Origin: Burkholderiales bacterium
GTDB lineage: Bacteria > Pseudomonadota > Gammaproteobacteria > Burkholderiales > Burkholderiaceae_C
Direction of reading: 5' to 3'
NCBI GenBank assembly: GCA_003963005.1
Contig: RXJW01000052.1
Span: 1-39,557 of the forward strand
Length of the DNA stretch: 39,557 bases
Both the position numbers and the translations under genes were made by a program. The notes beneath the pieces are model-generated. The model did not search any database. It was given only the letters and a program-made list of their open reading frames with translations, and was not told where the DNA came from. Below, one piece after another: positions 25,683-32,833 of this stretch; position 1 is the stretch's first letter; every line of letters begins with the position of its first letter.

Positions 25683-26798
25683 CTAGCGCCCTTGCGTGCG
25701 GATCAGGCTGACGATCTCGTCCTGCTCGTCGGGCGTGAGGCCCGGGTAGATGGGCAGGCACAGCACCTGCTCGGCCGCGCGTGTGGCGATCGGCAGGTTG
25801 GCAGGCGCCGCCGACGGCAGGGCTCGGTACATCGGGAAGCTGCTGATCAGCGGATAGAAGTAGCGCCGGGCGAAGATGTTGTGCTGGCGCAGGCGGGCGT
25901 AGAGCTCGTCGCGCGTCAGGCCGTATTCGGGCGTGACGAGGATCGGGAAGTACGAGTGGTTCTGGCGCTGCGCCGGGCCGGCCGGCACGCAGGTGATGCC
26001 GGGCACGTCGGCCAGGGTCGCGCGGTAGTGGGCGTCCACCAGCGCGCGCTGGCGCAGGGCTTCGTCCACGTGCTGGAGCTGCACGAGGCCGAGCGCCGCG
26101 TTGAACTCGCTCATCTTGCCGTTGATGCCCGGGGCGACGACCGTGGTCTCGTCGACGAAGCCGAAGTTCTTCAGCTGGTCGATGCGCAGCTTGGTCTTGG
26201 CGTCCTTGCAGATGATGGCGCCGCCTTCGAAGGTGTTGAACACCTTGGTGGCGTGGAAGCTCAGGATCGACAGGTCGCCGTGGTTCAGCACGCTGCCGCA
26301 GTGGCAGTCCACGCCGAAGGCGTGGGCAGCGTCGTAGATGACCTTCAGGTTGTAGGTGTCTGCGATGCGCTGGATGGCGTCCACGTCACACGGATGGCCG
26401 TAGCAGTGCACCGGCATGATGGCGGTCGTCTGCGGCGTGATCGCGGCCTCGACCTTGGCGGGGTCGAGGTTGAAGTTCACCGGGTCGACGTCGACGAACA
26501 CCGGTTTGATGCCGTTCCACAGCAGCGAATGCGCGGTGGCCACGAAGGAATAAGGCGTCGTGATCACCTCGCCCGTGATGCGCAGGGCCTGCAGCGCCGT
26601 GACCAGGGCCAGCGTCGCGTTGGAGAACAGCGCCACCTGCGGCACGCCCAGGTACTCGGCCAGCGCGCGCTCGAACTGCTGGTGCATCGGGCCGCTGTTG
26701 GTCAGGAACTTGCTGTCCCAGACCTTCTGCAGGTAGGGCAGGAACTCCTCCAGTGGCGGCAGGTAGGGTTGGGTGACGTAGATGGGTTTCTGGCTCAT
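25683..26798 (-). CDS. DegT/DnrJ/EryC1/StrS aminotransferase (VioA/FdtB-like)
   Basis: A 371-residue PLP enzyme. The opening YVTQPYLPPLEEFLPYLQKV followed by FLTNSGPMHQQFERAL is the pattern of VioA/FdtB-type dTDP-keto-sugar aminotransferases. The PLP lysine is K185 in SFHATKVFNTFEGGAI, the ring-stacking D156 in YDAAHAFGVDCHCG. It would make a dTDP-4-amino-4,6-dideoxyglucose or 3-amino isomer from a keto intermediate. No rmlA/rmlB is in the window, so the precursor would come from elsewhere. It follows the N-glycosyltransferase gene with a 5-nt gap and precedes wbqC by 6 nt, so all are one operon. Confidence 0.87.
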   Translation of the reverse strand: MSQKPIYVTQPYLPPLEEFLPYLQKVWDSKFLTNSGPMHQQFERALAEYLGVPQVALFSNATLALVTALQALRITGEVITTPYSFVATAHSLLWNGIKPVFVDVDPVNFNLDPAKVEAAITPQTTAIMPVHCYGHPCDVDAIQRIADTYNLKVIYDAAHAFGVDCHCGSVLNHGDLSILSFHATKVFNTFEGGAIICKDAKTKLRIDQLKNFGFVDETTVVAPGINGKMSEFNAALGLVQLQHVDEALRQRALVDAHYRATLADVPGITCVPAGPAQRQNHSYFPILVTPEYGLTRDELYARLRQHNIFARRYFYPLISSFPMYRALPSAAPANLPIATRAAEQVLCLPIYPGLTPDEQDEIVSLIRTQGR

Positions 26799-26803
26799 GG
26801 CGT

Positions 26804-28669
26804 TCAGGCGGGGATGGGCTCGCCGACCTTCAGGAGGTGCTGCGAGCTGGCCTGCAGGGCTTCGTGGTTGTGATACATCCAGTCGAAGGCTTCGACGAAT
26901 TCCGTTTCGTCTTCCGGGCGGGGCGGCTGGAAGAGCTTGGCCTTGACGTCCGTGCCCTGCAGTTGGTCGACGATGGCCTGGCGAGCAGCGTCGTCGTGGA
27001 TCAGCTTCATGGCCGTCTGGAAATAGTCCTCGTCGTTGTCGCTGACCAGCCAGCTCGGCAGCCCGACCATGCGCATCACGTCGCGGTCACCGATGCTCAG
27101 CACTTCATTCGCGTAGTAGGCGACCGTCGGCACACCCAGCAGGCAGGTGTCGACCGTGCTGTTCGTGTTCCCGAACGGGAAGGCAGCGAGCGCGAGGTCG
27201 CAGCGCTTGAGCTGCTGCAAGAATGCCGCGTACTGGCGCGACGGCTCCAGCGTGAAGCGCCGGAAGCGCCGCTCGAAGACCTGCCGGATGCGGTCGTACA
27301 TGACACCGGCTGCGCTGGCGAAGAAGTGGAAGTGGACGGGCCGGGTCGTTTCCTTCTCCAGCCGTTCGCACAGCGCGAGGAAGCGAGGGGAGAGCTTCAT
27401 CAGGGAGCTGTTGACGGCGATGTGAATCGCCCCGTCGTCAAACGGCACCTTGGGGATGTTGAAGTCGATGTCGTCGCTGTAGGGCGCGAAGCTGCCCCAG
27501 GCGCGGCGCTCGAGCACCTTGGTGCCGAATTCCCAGGAGGCTTCGCCGTGGCCGGCCTGGACCAGGGTGTAGTCCATGGTGTCCATCATGGCGGGCGCCG
27601 GGTGCCCCAGCGTCATGACCTGGATCGGGGCGTAGCGCAGATTGGCGATCATCTGCGTCCATTCCGACATGCCGAGGCTCGGGAAATAGATGATGTCGGG
27701 CGAAATCTTCACGATGTGCGCCCCAATATCCTTCATATTGATGCCCGGCTCGAGCAATACCACGTCATCGAAAAGGTCGAACGCCGTCTCTGAGATGAAG
27801 CCCCGCACCGCCATGCACACGACGCGGTACCGCGACTTCAGCTGTCGGATGCAAGCCGCGTAGCTTCGGTACATGGCATGGCCCACCGACATGCGTTCGG
27901 CTGCGACGAGGATGGTCGGCCGCTCGACAATTTTGTAAGGCACGCTGCGCGACTTGAGACCGCCGGCCTTGTCCAGCCGCTTCCACACCTCGTTCAGTGC
28001 CGTCTTCAGCTTGTGCTTGTGCGGGTGGTCGGCATAGCTGCAGTGCATCCAGGCCGAAGTCATCGCCTGGACGATGCCCTGCGTCGGGATGGCGTTGGCG
28101 ATGAGGTCGGCATGGTCCAGCAGCAAGCCGCGATTGGCCTCGCCATGCGCGGCATGGACGAACGGTGCCGTGAACCAGCCGAGCATGAGGGGCAGCAATT
28201 GATCCGGTGGCAGTTTGAGCACGCCCGACATCAACTCCGGAGGCATCGCGTCCAGTGAATAGAACAGCGACAGCACGAAAACCTGATTGGGCCGCAGCGT
28301 CAGGCTGCCATTCGCATTCCGAATACCGTTATAGCGAAGCAGATGAAACGGCCCTTCATACCCGCTGAGCTCGAAAAACGCTTCAAGGACGGGCTTGCGA
28401 CCGGCGAGAAACTCAATCTGTCCGAGGTCAATCTGGAAATCCGGGCTGCACAGCAGCGCCGAAATCATGGCGGCGATTCGGGTGTAGGCCGCCCGGCGTT
28501 GCTCGGCCGTGCTTCCCTGGGGCAGGATGCCGAATGGGTCGCGGGCCTGGGCGACGTGGCTGAGCAGCTGCAGCAGCAAGCTGACGCCTTCACGCGTCTG
28601 GCGCTGGAAGACGGCGCGTTCGAGTTTGTCGAGGGTGTCGTCGACTTGAAATGGCGTGGAAGTGGTCAT
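26804..28669 (-). CDS. HMW1C-like cytoplasmic N-glycosyltransferase (GT41)
   Basis: A 621-residue protein, the same length as HMW1C. ATG 28669 starts MTTSTPFQVDDTLDKLERAV; upstream in-frame sequence is not protein-like. The N-terminal half is all-helical; the C-terminal GT-B half has the GT41/HMW1C landmarks MTLGHPAPAMMDTMDYTLVQ, the nucleotide-binding segment FPFGNTNSTVDTCLLGVP (~residues 495-512; ApNGT uses the Asn and Asp of the equivalent F-G-N-T-N-x-x-x-D for UDP-sugar) and VGLPSWLVSDNDEDYF. No signal peptide or TPRs. HMW1C enzymes add glucose or galactose from UDP-sugars to Asn in N-X-S/T of exported adhesins, in the cytoplasm. Several stretches (27700-27780, 28240-28330) are clearly less GC-rich than neighbours, suggesting horizontal origin. 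First gene of the operon. Confidence 0.85.
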   Translation of the reverse strand: MTTSTPFQVDDTLDKLERAVFQRQTREGVSLLLQLLSHVAQARDPFGILPQGSTAEQRRAAYTRIAAMISALLCSPDFQIDLGQIEFLAGRKPVLEAFFELSGYEGPFHLLRYNGIRNANGSLTLRPNQVFVLSLFYSLDAMPPELMSGVLKLPPDQLLPLMLGWFTAPFVHAAHGEANRGLLLDHADLIANAIPTQGIVQAMTSAWMHCSYADHPHKHKLKTALNEVWKRLDKAGGLKSRSVPYKIVERPTILVAAERMSVGHAMYRSYAACIRQLKSRYRVVCMAVRGFISETAFDLFDDVVLLEPGINMKDIGAHIVKISPDIIYFPSLGMSEWTQMIANLRYAPIQVMTLGHPAPAMMDTMDYTLVQAGHGEASWEFGTKVLERRAWGSFAPYSDDIDFNIPKVPFDDGAIHIAVNSSLMKLSPRFLALCERLEKETTRPVHFHFFASAAGVMYDRIRQVFERRFRRFTLEPSRQYAAFLQQLKRCDLALAAFPFGNTNSTVDTCLLGVPTVAYYANEVLSIGDRDVMRMVGLPSWLVSDNDEDYFQTAMKLIHDDAARQAIVDQLQGTDVKAKLFQPPRPEDETEFVEAFDWMYHNHEALQASSQHLLKVGEPIPA

Positions 28670-28731
28670 GTCGCGAAGTAGCGGTGCCTGCGGCACGCAC
28701 GGGGCGGGTCGTGGCACATCTGGGAGAGGCA

Positions 28732-28762
28732 AAGAAGCCCGGTGTCCGGGACAAACCTTCTT
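28732..28762 (-). promoter_or_regulatory. nested hairpin in the leader of the N-glycosyltransferase operon
   Basis: CCCGG-TGT-CCGGG (28738-28750) is enclosed by AAGAAG (28732-28737) and CTTCTT (28757-28762). Read on the minus strand it is a GC stem followed by CTTCTTT, like a weak intrinsic terminator or attenuator 63 nt before the start codon at 28669. Confidence 0.4.
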
Positions 28763-28972
28763 GGGCAGCCCGACATTCTAGAGGTCGTGCCTGGAACGTC
28801 CCGATCTGAGAAAATTGGAGCCAGTTTGCTGCCGGGAGCGCGGCCGGGGGCGGCTGTCGTCGACGGGGCCTTGTCACAGGTCAAGCAGGGGCTACTGATG
28901 TCAACAAGCAACGCATCTCGGGCAAACCCCGAGCCTGTACCCTGGCTGAACGGACAAACCCGTCAGATCGTC

Positions 28973-28981
28973 TGCTATGCT
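28973..28981 (+). promoter_or_regulatory. candidate extended -10 promoter
   Basis: TGCTATGCT has the TGn extension and a TATGCT hexamer. A partial -35 (CGGACA, 28951-28956) lies 19 nt upstream, longer than ideal. It would produce a transcript with a ~210-nt leader covering the small ORF at 29045. Confidence 0.3.
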
Positions 28982-29044
28982 GCCGGGCAACCTGCTGAGC
29001 TGGACGGTGCTGAGCCATGCCAGTCAAAGTAGGGGAGGCGAAGC

Positions 29045-29164
29045 ATGAGCGCTTTGTGTCGACGCAGTGGTCGCCGCGTTGGTGGCTGCGATGGTCCGGT
29101 GACGGGCATGGCAATCGACCCAATGCGGTGTGCTGAGTGTTCAGCTTCGCTTGTGTTCGGTTAA
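29045..29164 (+). CDS. possible small leader ORF with four cysteines
   Basis: A 39-codon frame, MSALCRRSGRRVGGCDGPVT then GMAIDPMRCAECSASLVFG, ending in TAA. It is preceded by GGGGAGG (29032-29038) with a 6-nt spacer, one of the best ribosome sites in the window, and lies 32 nt upstream of the sequon-rich protein gene. It contains C-A-E-C and two further Cys. It could be a regulatory leader peptide or a chance frame. It has no recognisable family, and its codons (TGT, CGA, TTG) differ from local genes, which argues against a highly expressed protein. Confidence 0.3.
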   Translation: MSALCRRSGRRVGGCDGPVTGMAIDPMRCAECSASLVFG

Positions 29165-29196
29165 TTTGTTGCAACAACGATCCGGAAGGCTCATTA

Positions 29197-30594
29197 ATGA
29201 AGAACTTCACCTACAAGGCCCTGGCCGTCGCGACCGCTGCGGTTTGTGGTGCTGGTGCTCAGGCAGGCTCGGTGTCCTCGACCACGGCAAAGTACGCTGT
29301 CGAAGCCATCACCTCGGGCAGCCCCATCACGCTGGCTAACGTCGTCTACACGATGGGCGTCGCTCGTGTGGTGTCCCAGCCCTTCACCATCATCGTCCGT
29401 GAGCCGGCTGGCGCCACGACGACCCTGGTCTGCGGCTCCACGCTGCCCGTCCTGGCTGGTGCTGGCGCTGCCAACATCACCGTCAAGCGCACCTCGGCGA
29501 CCGAGTGCGTGTGGGACGTGAACGTGACGACCAACATCGCGATCAACGACACCATCACCTTCGCGAACCTGTCGATCAACGGTCATGGCCTGGCCACCGT
29601 TGGCGCCACCGAGAAGCTGAATGTCGCTCTGTTCGACACCGGTGAAACCGCTCGCGTCGACAACTCGACTGACGTCTCCGCCACCGTCGCCACGTCCGGC
29701 CGCGCCCTGTCGCTGACCGCCACGCAAGACACCGGCACCAAGGCTGACGTGAACTTCAACAGCGGCGCCCAGCCCCTGTTCGGTTTCGTTGCTGCCAACG
29801 ATGACACGTCCACCAACGCCAGCGCCAACTTCAGCATCGGTGTTGACGGCAACTTCCTGAATGCCTCGGGCGTCGCCGTGACGGCCAACAGCATCCTGAC
29901 GAACGTCGTCGTGACGATCGCCGGTGACTTCTCTGGCCTGATCACGAGCTTCAACGGCGCTGGCAACAGCTCGGTGAACGTGACCACGACCGCTCCGCTG
30001 AGCACCGCTCCGGCCGTCACCGCGAACGCCACCGCCGGCACCGCCGTGTTCACCGTGAACGCTGCCAACCTGACGCAAAACGGCTCGACCAACGTCAAGG
30101 TCAGCCTGAACAGCGCCGTCACCCAGTCCCTGGGCACGTCGCGCACGTTCGGCGTCTCGGCTGTCGCCAACCCGACGCTGGCTGGCGTGGGCGCGCAGAC
30201 CCTGGCTGGCAACAGCAGCTGGTGGGTGTGGGGCGCGAACGGCATCGAGCTGCGTTCGGCGTTCTTCAACAACGACAACACCAACGGCAACCTGACCCGC
30301 TTCTTCTTCCAGAACACGGGTTCGCAGTCGGCTGACTACTCGGCCACCTGCTACGGTGAGACCGGCGTGACCCCGACGTACGGCACCGCCAAGTCGGGCA
30401 AGCTGATCGCCAGCGGCACGACCGTGCTGAACGCTTCGGACATCTGCACGTTCAGCACCGGCAAGCGTGGCTCGATCGTCTTCACGATCAATGCCAACAT
30501 CGGCGTGGTCAAGGGTGTGTACCAGCAAGCCATCAATGGCGCTGCTGCTGGCTACATCCCCCTGGAGCGTCCGTACGGCGCCAACACGTTCTAA
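29197..30594 (+). CDS. secreted sequon-rich surface protein (S-layer-like), candidate N-glycosylation substrate
   Basis: A 465-residue protein. GGAAGG (29184-29189) lies 7 nt before ATG 29197. Residues 1-23 are a Sec signal peptide (KNFTYKALAVATAAVCGAGA, cleavage after AQA). The mature part is rich in Thr, Ala, Asn, Ser, Val and Gly, with few charged residues, and should be beta-rich. Sixteen N-X-S/T sequons are present: N93, 109, 117, 124, 156, 207, 211, 222, 257, 261, 277, 291, 295, 339, 365, 412. Four mature Cys (79, 104, 385, 417) may form two disulfides. Tail: IPLERPYGANTF, no PEP-CTERM or autotransporter barrel. Frequent GCT alongside GCC and near-exclusive AAC imply high expression. 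An S-layer role like NpdA of Delftia is inferred, not shown. Confidence 0.75.
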   Translation: MKNFTYKALAVATAAVCGAGAQAGSVSSTTAKYAVEAITSGSPITLANVVYTMGVARVVSQPFTIIVREPAGATTTLVCGSTLPVLAGAGAANITVKRTSATECVWDVNVTTNIAINDTITFANLSINGHGLATVGATEKLNVALFDTGETARVDNSTDVSATVATSGRALSLTATQDTGTKADVNFNSGAQPLFGFVAANDDTSTNASANFSIGVDGNFLNASGVAVTANSILTNVVVTIAGDFSGLITSFNGAGNSSVNVTTTAPLSTAPAVTANATAGTAVFTVNAANLTQNGSTNVKVSLNSAVTQSLGTSRTFGVSAVANPTLAGVGAQTLAGNSSWWVWGANGIELRSAFFNNDNTNGNLTRFFFQNTGSQSADYSATCYGETGVTPTYGTAKSGKLIASGTTVLNASDICTFSTGKRGSIVFTINANIGVVKGVYQQAINGAAAGYIPLERPYGANTF

Positions 30595-30616
30595 GCAAAG
30601 CGCCTCCGCGCCAAGC

Positions 30617-30644
30617 AAAAGGGCACCTTCGGGTGCCCTTTTTT
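30617..30644 (+). terminator. strong rho-independent terminator after the sequon-rich protein gene
   Basis: GGGCACC (30621-30627), tetraloop TTCG, GGTGCCC (30632-30638), then six T residues, preceded by AAAA. The stable UUCG loop and symmetric A/T flanks make it a textbook terminator. It isolates the gene from the gsp operon, consistent with a separately and strongly transcribed unit. Confidence 0.95.
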
Positions 30645-30759
30645 CATGTCTGCGGCCCCGGCGCCGCGGTGCGGCCTGGGGCGCTTGCGGGCTGGTGGCC
30701 TGCGGACGCTGATTGCGTTGTCGCCACTACACTGTCACCTTTGAACTGCTGCCCCTGTC

Positions 30760-31212
30760 ATGAGCGTTGATCAGCGCCCCGTGCGTTCGCAAATCCGCGG
30801 CTTCACGCTGCTCGAGATGCTGGTTGTCCTGACCATCATCGGCCTGATTGCCGGCCTCGTCGGCCCCCGCTTGTTCAAGAAGGTCGACCAAGGCCGCGTG
30901 ACGACGGCCACGACCCAGATCAAGCTGCTGCGCGGCGCGGTGGAGAACCTGCGGCTCGACATTGGCCGCTACCCGACTGCCCAGGAAGGCTTGACGCTGT
31001 TGAACAAGGCGCCCGCGGACCCCGCGCTGGCGCCGCGTTGGCGTGGCCCCTACCTCGATGAGGCGGTGCCGCTCGATCCCTGGTCCCATCCCTACCAGTA
31101 CGCTGTGCCCGGCCGCGATGGTCAGCCCTTTGCCCTGTATTCCTTGGGTTCCGATGGCCAGGCCGGTGGCGAAGGCGATGCCGCTGACATCGGTGTGCTG
31201 CCGGCCAACTGA
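30760..31212 (+). CDS. gspG: type II secretion major pseudopilin GspG
   Basis: A 150-residue protein. The prepilin leader SVDQRPVRSQIRG is cut before FTLLEMLVVLTIIGLIAGLV; Gly at -1, Phe at +1 and Glu at +5 are all present. The C-terminal part has the GspG calcium-loop pattern: YPTAQEGLTLLNKAP, RWRGPYLDEAVPLDPWSHPY and YSLGSDGQAGGEGDAADIG. It forms the body of the pseudopilus that pushes folded periplasmic proteins through the secretin. First gene of the gsp operon, about 115 nt after the upstream terminator, so the promoter lies in 30645-30759. TACACT at 30728-30733 is a possible -10. Confidence 0.95.
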   Translation: MSVDQRPVRSQIRGFTLLEMLVVLTIIGLIAGLVGPRLFKKVDQGRVTTATTQIKLLRGAVENLRLDIGRYPTAQEGLTLLNKAPADPALAPRWRGPYLDEAVPLDPWSHPYQYAVPGRDGQPFALYSLGSDGQAGGEGDAADIGVLPAN

Positions 31213-31219
31213 CGTCGGC

Positions 31220-31648
31220 GTGCAGCGGCCTGCCTTGAGGCGGACACCCCGCTGGGCGACCCGTTGCGCACGGCGCCGCGGTTTCACGTTGCTGGAGATG
31301 CTCGTGGTGCTGGTGATGCTTGCACTCGCGACCGGCATCGTCGCGCCCCGCGCTGCAGGCTGGCTGGACGCGGCCCGTGAACGCGGCTGGCGGGATGACC
31401 TGCGCGCCTACCTGGAGGTGCTGCCCGTACGCACCTTCATCGCCGGCGAGCCTCTGATGCTTGAAGCCAAGGACCTGCTCGCGGCCGTGCCTGGTGCGCC
31501 CGCGCAGACGGAAATCCGCCTGCCGGCGCCGCTGCGTTACGACGCGCTGGGGGTGGCCACCGGCGGCACCGTCGAGCTGCGACGCGGCGAAGCGCGCGAG
31601 GTCTGGCGCATCGAACCGGTGACCGGCCGTGTCCATGACGGTGGCTGA
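31220..31648 (+). CDS. gspH: type II secretion minor pseudopilin GspH
   Basis: A 142-residue protein if started at GTG 31220, 7 nt after gspG; TTG 31235 is a possible alternative giving a 16-residue leader. There is no ATG available. The leader ends RCARRRG, followed by FTLLEMLVVLVMLALATGIV with Glu at +5. The C-terminal part is beta-rich (AQTEIRLPAPLRYDALGVAT, GGTVELRRG), as in GspH. The order G-H-I-J-K supports the assignment. Its end overlaps gspI. Confidence 0.8.
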   Translation: MQRPALRRTPRWATRCARRRGFTLLEMLVVLVMLALATGIVAPRAAGWLDAARERGWRDDLRAYLEVLPVRTFIAGEPLMLEAKDLLAAVPGAPAQTEIRLPAPLRYDALGVATGGTVELRRGEAREVWRIEPVTGRVHDGG

Positions 31649-32132
31649 TCACCGGGCATCGCTCGCGCTGCCGCGTGCGCGCGGGTTCACGCTGATCGAG
31701 GTGGTCGTCGCGCTGGCCATTCTCGGCACGGCGGGTCTGATGCTGTTTGCATGGATCAGCCAGAACCTTCAGACGGCGGTGCGTCTGGAGCAGGCCCAGG
31801 CGCGCGCCCAATTGCAGATCGAAGGCGTGCGCTGGCTCGGCTTGATCAACCCCGCGCGGGAGCCTCAGGGCGAGCAGACGGAGGGGCGTCTCACGCTGCG
31901 TTGGTCGTCAACGCTCGTGGAGCCCGTCCGCCACGAATTCGATTACGGGGGCAGCATGCTCCCGCGCTGGGAGCTCGGCCTGTACCGGGTGCGAGCACGC
32001 TTGCAAGACGGCGCTGACGGGCCGGTGGTCGAGTGGGAACAGTCGGTCACCGGCTGGGCTCCGGTGGGATCGTCGCAACGGGCCACGGCCTCGTCACCCG
32101 AACCGACGCCCGCGTCCGGAGGACGCCCATGA
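31635..32132 (+). CDS. gspI: type II secretion minor pseudopilin GspI
   Basis: A 165-residue protein from ATG 31635 (a GTG two codons earlier is possible). The leader TVADHRASLALPRARG precedes FTLIEVVVALAILGTAGLML, with Glu at +5. The middle ISQNLQTAVRLEQAQARAQL and LRWSSTLVEPVRHEFDY fit GspI. The Pro/Ser-rich tail (SSPEPTPASGGRP) extends beyond the usual GspI end. The start is within gspH and the stop overlaps gspJ as ATGA. Confidence 0.82.
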   Translation: MTVADHRASLALPRARGFTLIEVVVALAILGTAGLMLFAWISQNLQTAVRLEQAQARAQLQIEGVRWLGLINPAREPQGEQTEGRLTLRWSSTLVEPVRHEFDYGGSMLPRWELGLYRVRARLQDGADGPVVEWEQSVTGWAPVGSSQRATASSPEPTPASGGRP

Positions 32133-32833
32133 CCCACAGCACGCGAGGCCTGGGGCAGCGGACGGCGGCCCAACGCGGCTTCACACTCGTCGAGATGCTG
32201 GTCACGCTGACCCTGATGTCGATGATCGCCGTCGTACTCTGGCAGGCCATGCAGCAGGTGGCCCGCGTGGAGCGCTTGCTGCAGCGATCCGGCGCCTCGT
32301 CCCAGCTCGACCTCGTCCGCCGTGAATGGGTGCGCAGCCTGATCCGGGCGGCGCTGGAGGAGCAGGTAGGGGCGCCGCGGCAGTTTGTCGGCGATGCGCA
32401 GAACCTGCGCCTTGTCAGCAGCGAAAGTGTGGCCCTGCCCGGGTTGGCGGGTCGGCCGGTCCAGCTCAAGATCGAGGCCGATGCGCGCAGTGGCCGTCAG
32501 CGCCTGCTGCTCGTGCCGACGCCGGATGACGAGCCCCGCACGGACGAGCCCGTGCCCGTGGAGCTCCTCAGCTGGCAGGGAGCAGAGGCCCGCTTCCGCT
32601 ACCTCAGCCCGAGCGGTACCTGGTCGGACGTGTGGCCGGTGCCGAGCACGGCGGCCGAGCTGAGCGCGGCGGCCAGCGACACGGACGTCCGCCGCGCTGC
32701 CCTCCTGGGCATGCCACGCCTGCCGCGAGCGGTCTGGATCTACCTGGGCGCCGACGCGGGTGGACCGATGGTGACGGAGATCAGCGCGACCTCGCCGGGC
32801 CGCGGTCGCCTGGCTCAATGGGAGAGCCAATGA
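32129..32833 (+). CDS. gspJ: type II secretion minor pseudopilin GspJ
   Basis: A 234-residue protein starting at ATG 32129 with GGAGG at 32118-32122. The leader THSTRGLGQRTAAQRG is followed by FTLVEMLVTLTLMSMIAVVL, Glu at +5. The rest shows the GspJ pattern with a long loop rich in Asp/Glu (PTPDDEPRTDEPVPVELLSW) and a C-terminal WIYLG-type strand (RAVWIYLGADAGG). It would form the pseudopilus tip with H, I and K. The stop overlaps gspK as ATGA. Confidence 0.85.
   Translation: MTHSTRGLGQRTAAQRGFTLVEMLVTLTLMSMIAVVLWQAMQQVARVERLLQRSGASSQLDLVRREWVRSLIRAALEEQVGAPRQFVGDAQNLRLVSSESVALPGLAGRPVQLKIEADARSGRQRLLLVPTPDDEPRTDEPVPVELLSWQGAEARFRYLSPSGTWSDVWPVPSTAAELSAAASDTDVRRAALLGMPRLPRAVWIYLGADAGGPMVTEISATSPGRGRLAQWESQ

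Larger units (their letters stand above)
28670..29196. promoter_or_regulatory. 527-nt divergent intergenic region between the N-glycosyltransferase and the sequon-rich protein gene
   Basis: The longest gene-free stretch in the window. It must hold both divergent promoters. Visible elements are a hairpin in the N-glycosyltransferase leader (28732-28762), a candidate extended -10 on the plus strand (28973-28981), a short ORF with a strong ribosome site (29045-29164) and a 12-bp palindrome (29166-29177). On the minus strand TTGACA occurs at about 28908-28913 (reading leftward), but no good -10 follows at 17 nt. The other open frames here have no coding character. Confidence 0.6.

Noticed and set aside
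24891..26873. 660-residue plus-strand open frame across wbqC and the aminotransferase
   Set aside because: It is antisense to two well-recognised genes and is an effect of high third-position GC.
28742..29032. 96-residue plus-strand ORF in the large divergent gap
   Set aside because: No ribosome site at a sensible start and no coding composition; it crosses the predicted leader hairpin.
28881..29210. 109-residue minus-strand ORF in the divergent gap
   Set aside because: It would overlap the surface protein start and leader, lacks a ribosome site and has no recognisable features.
29197..30594. Surface protein as an autotransporter, lipoprotein or PEP-CTERM protein
   Set aside because: The C-terminus has no barrel or PEP-CTERM segment, and the signal peptide ends AQA-G with no lipobox Cys at +1.
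29194..30618. 474-residue open frame antisense to the sequon-rich surface protein
   Set aside because: Its composition (Arg, Gly, Asp, His, Val repeats without hydrophobic core) is the mirror image of the biased sense codons; it lacks a ribosome site and any recognisable domain.
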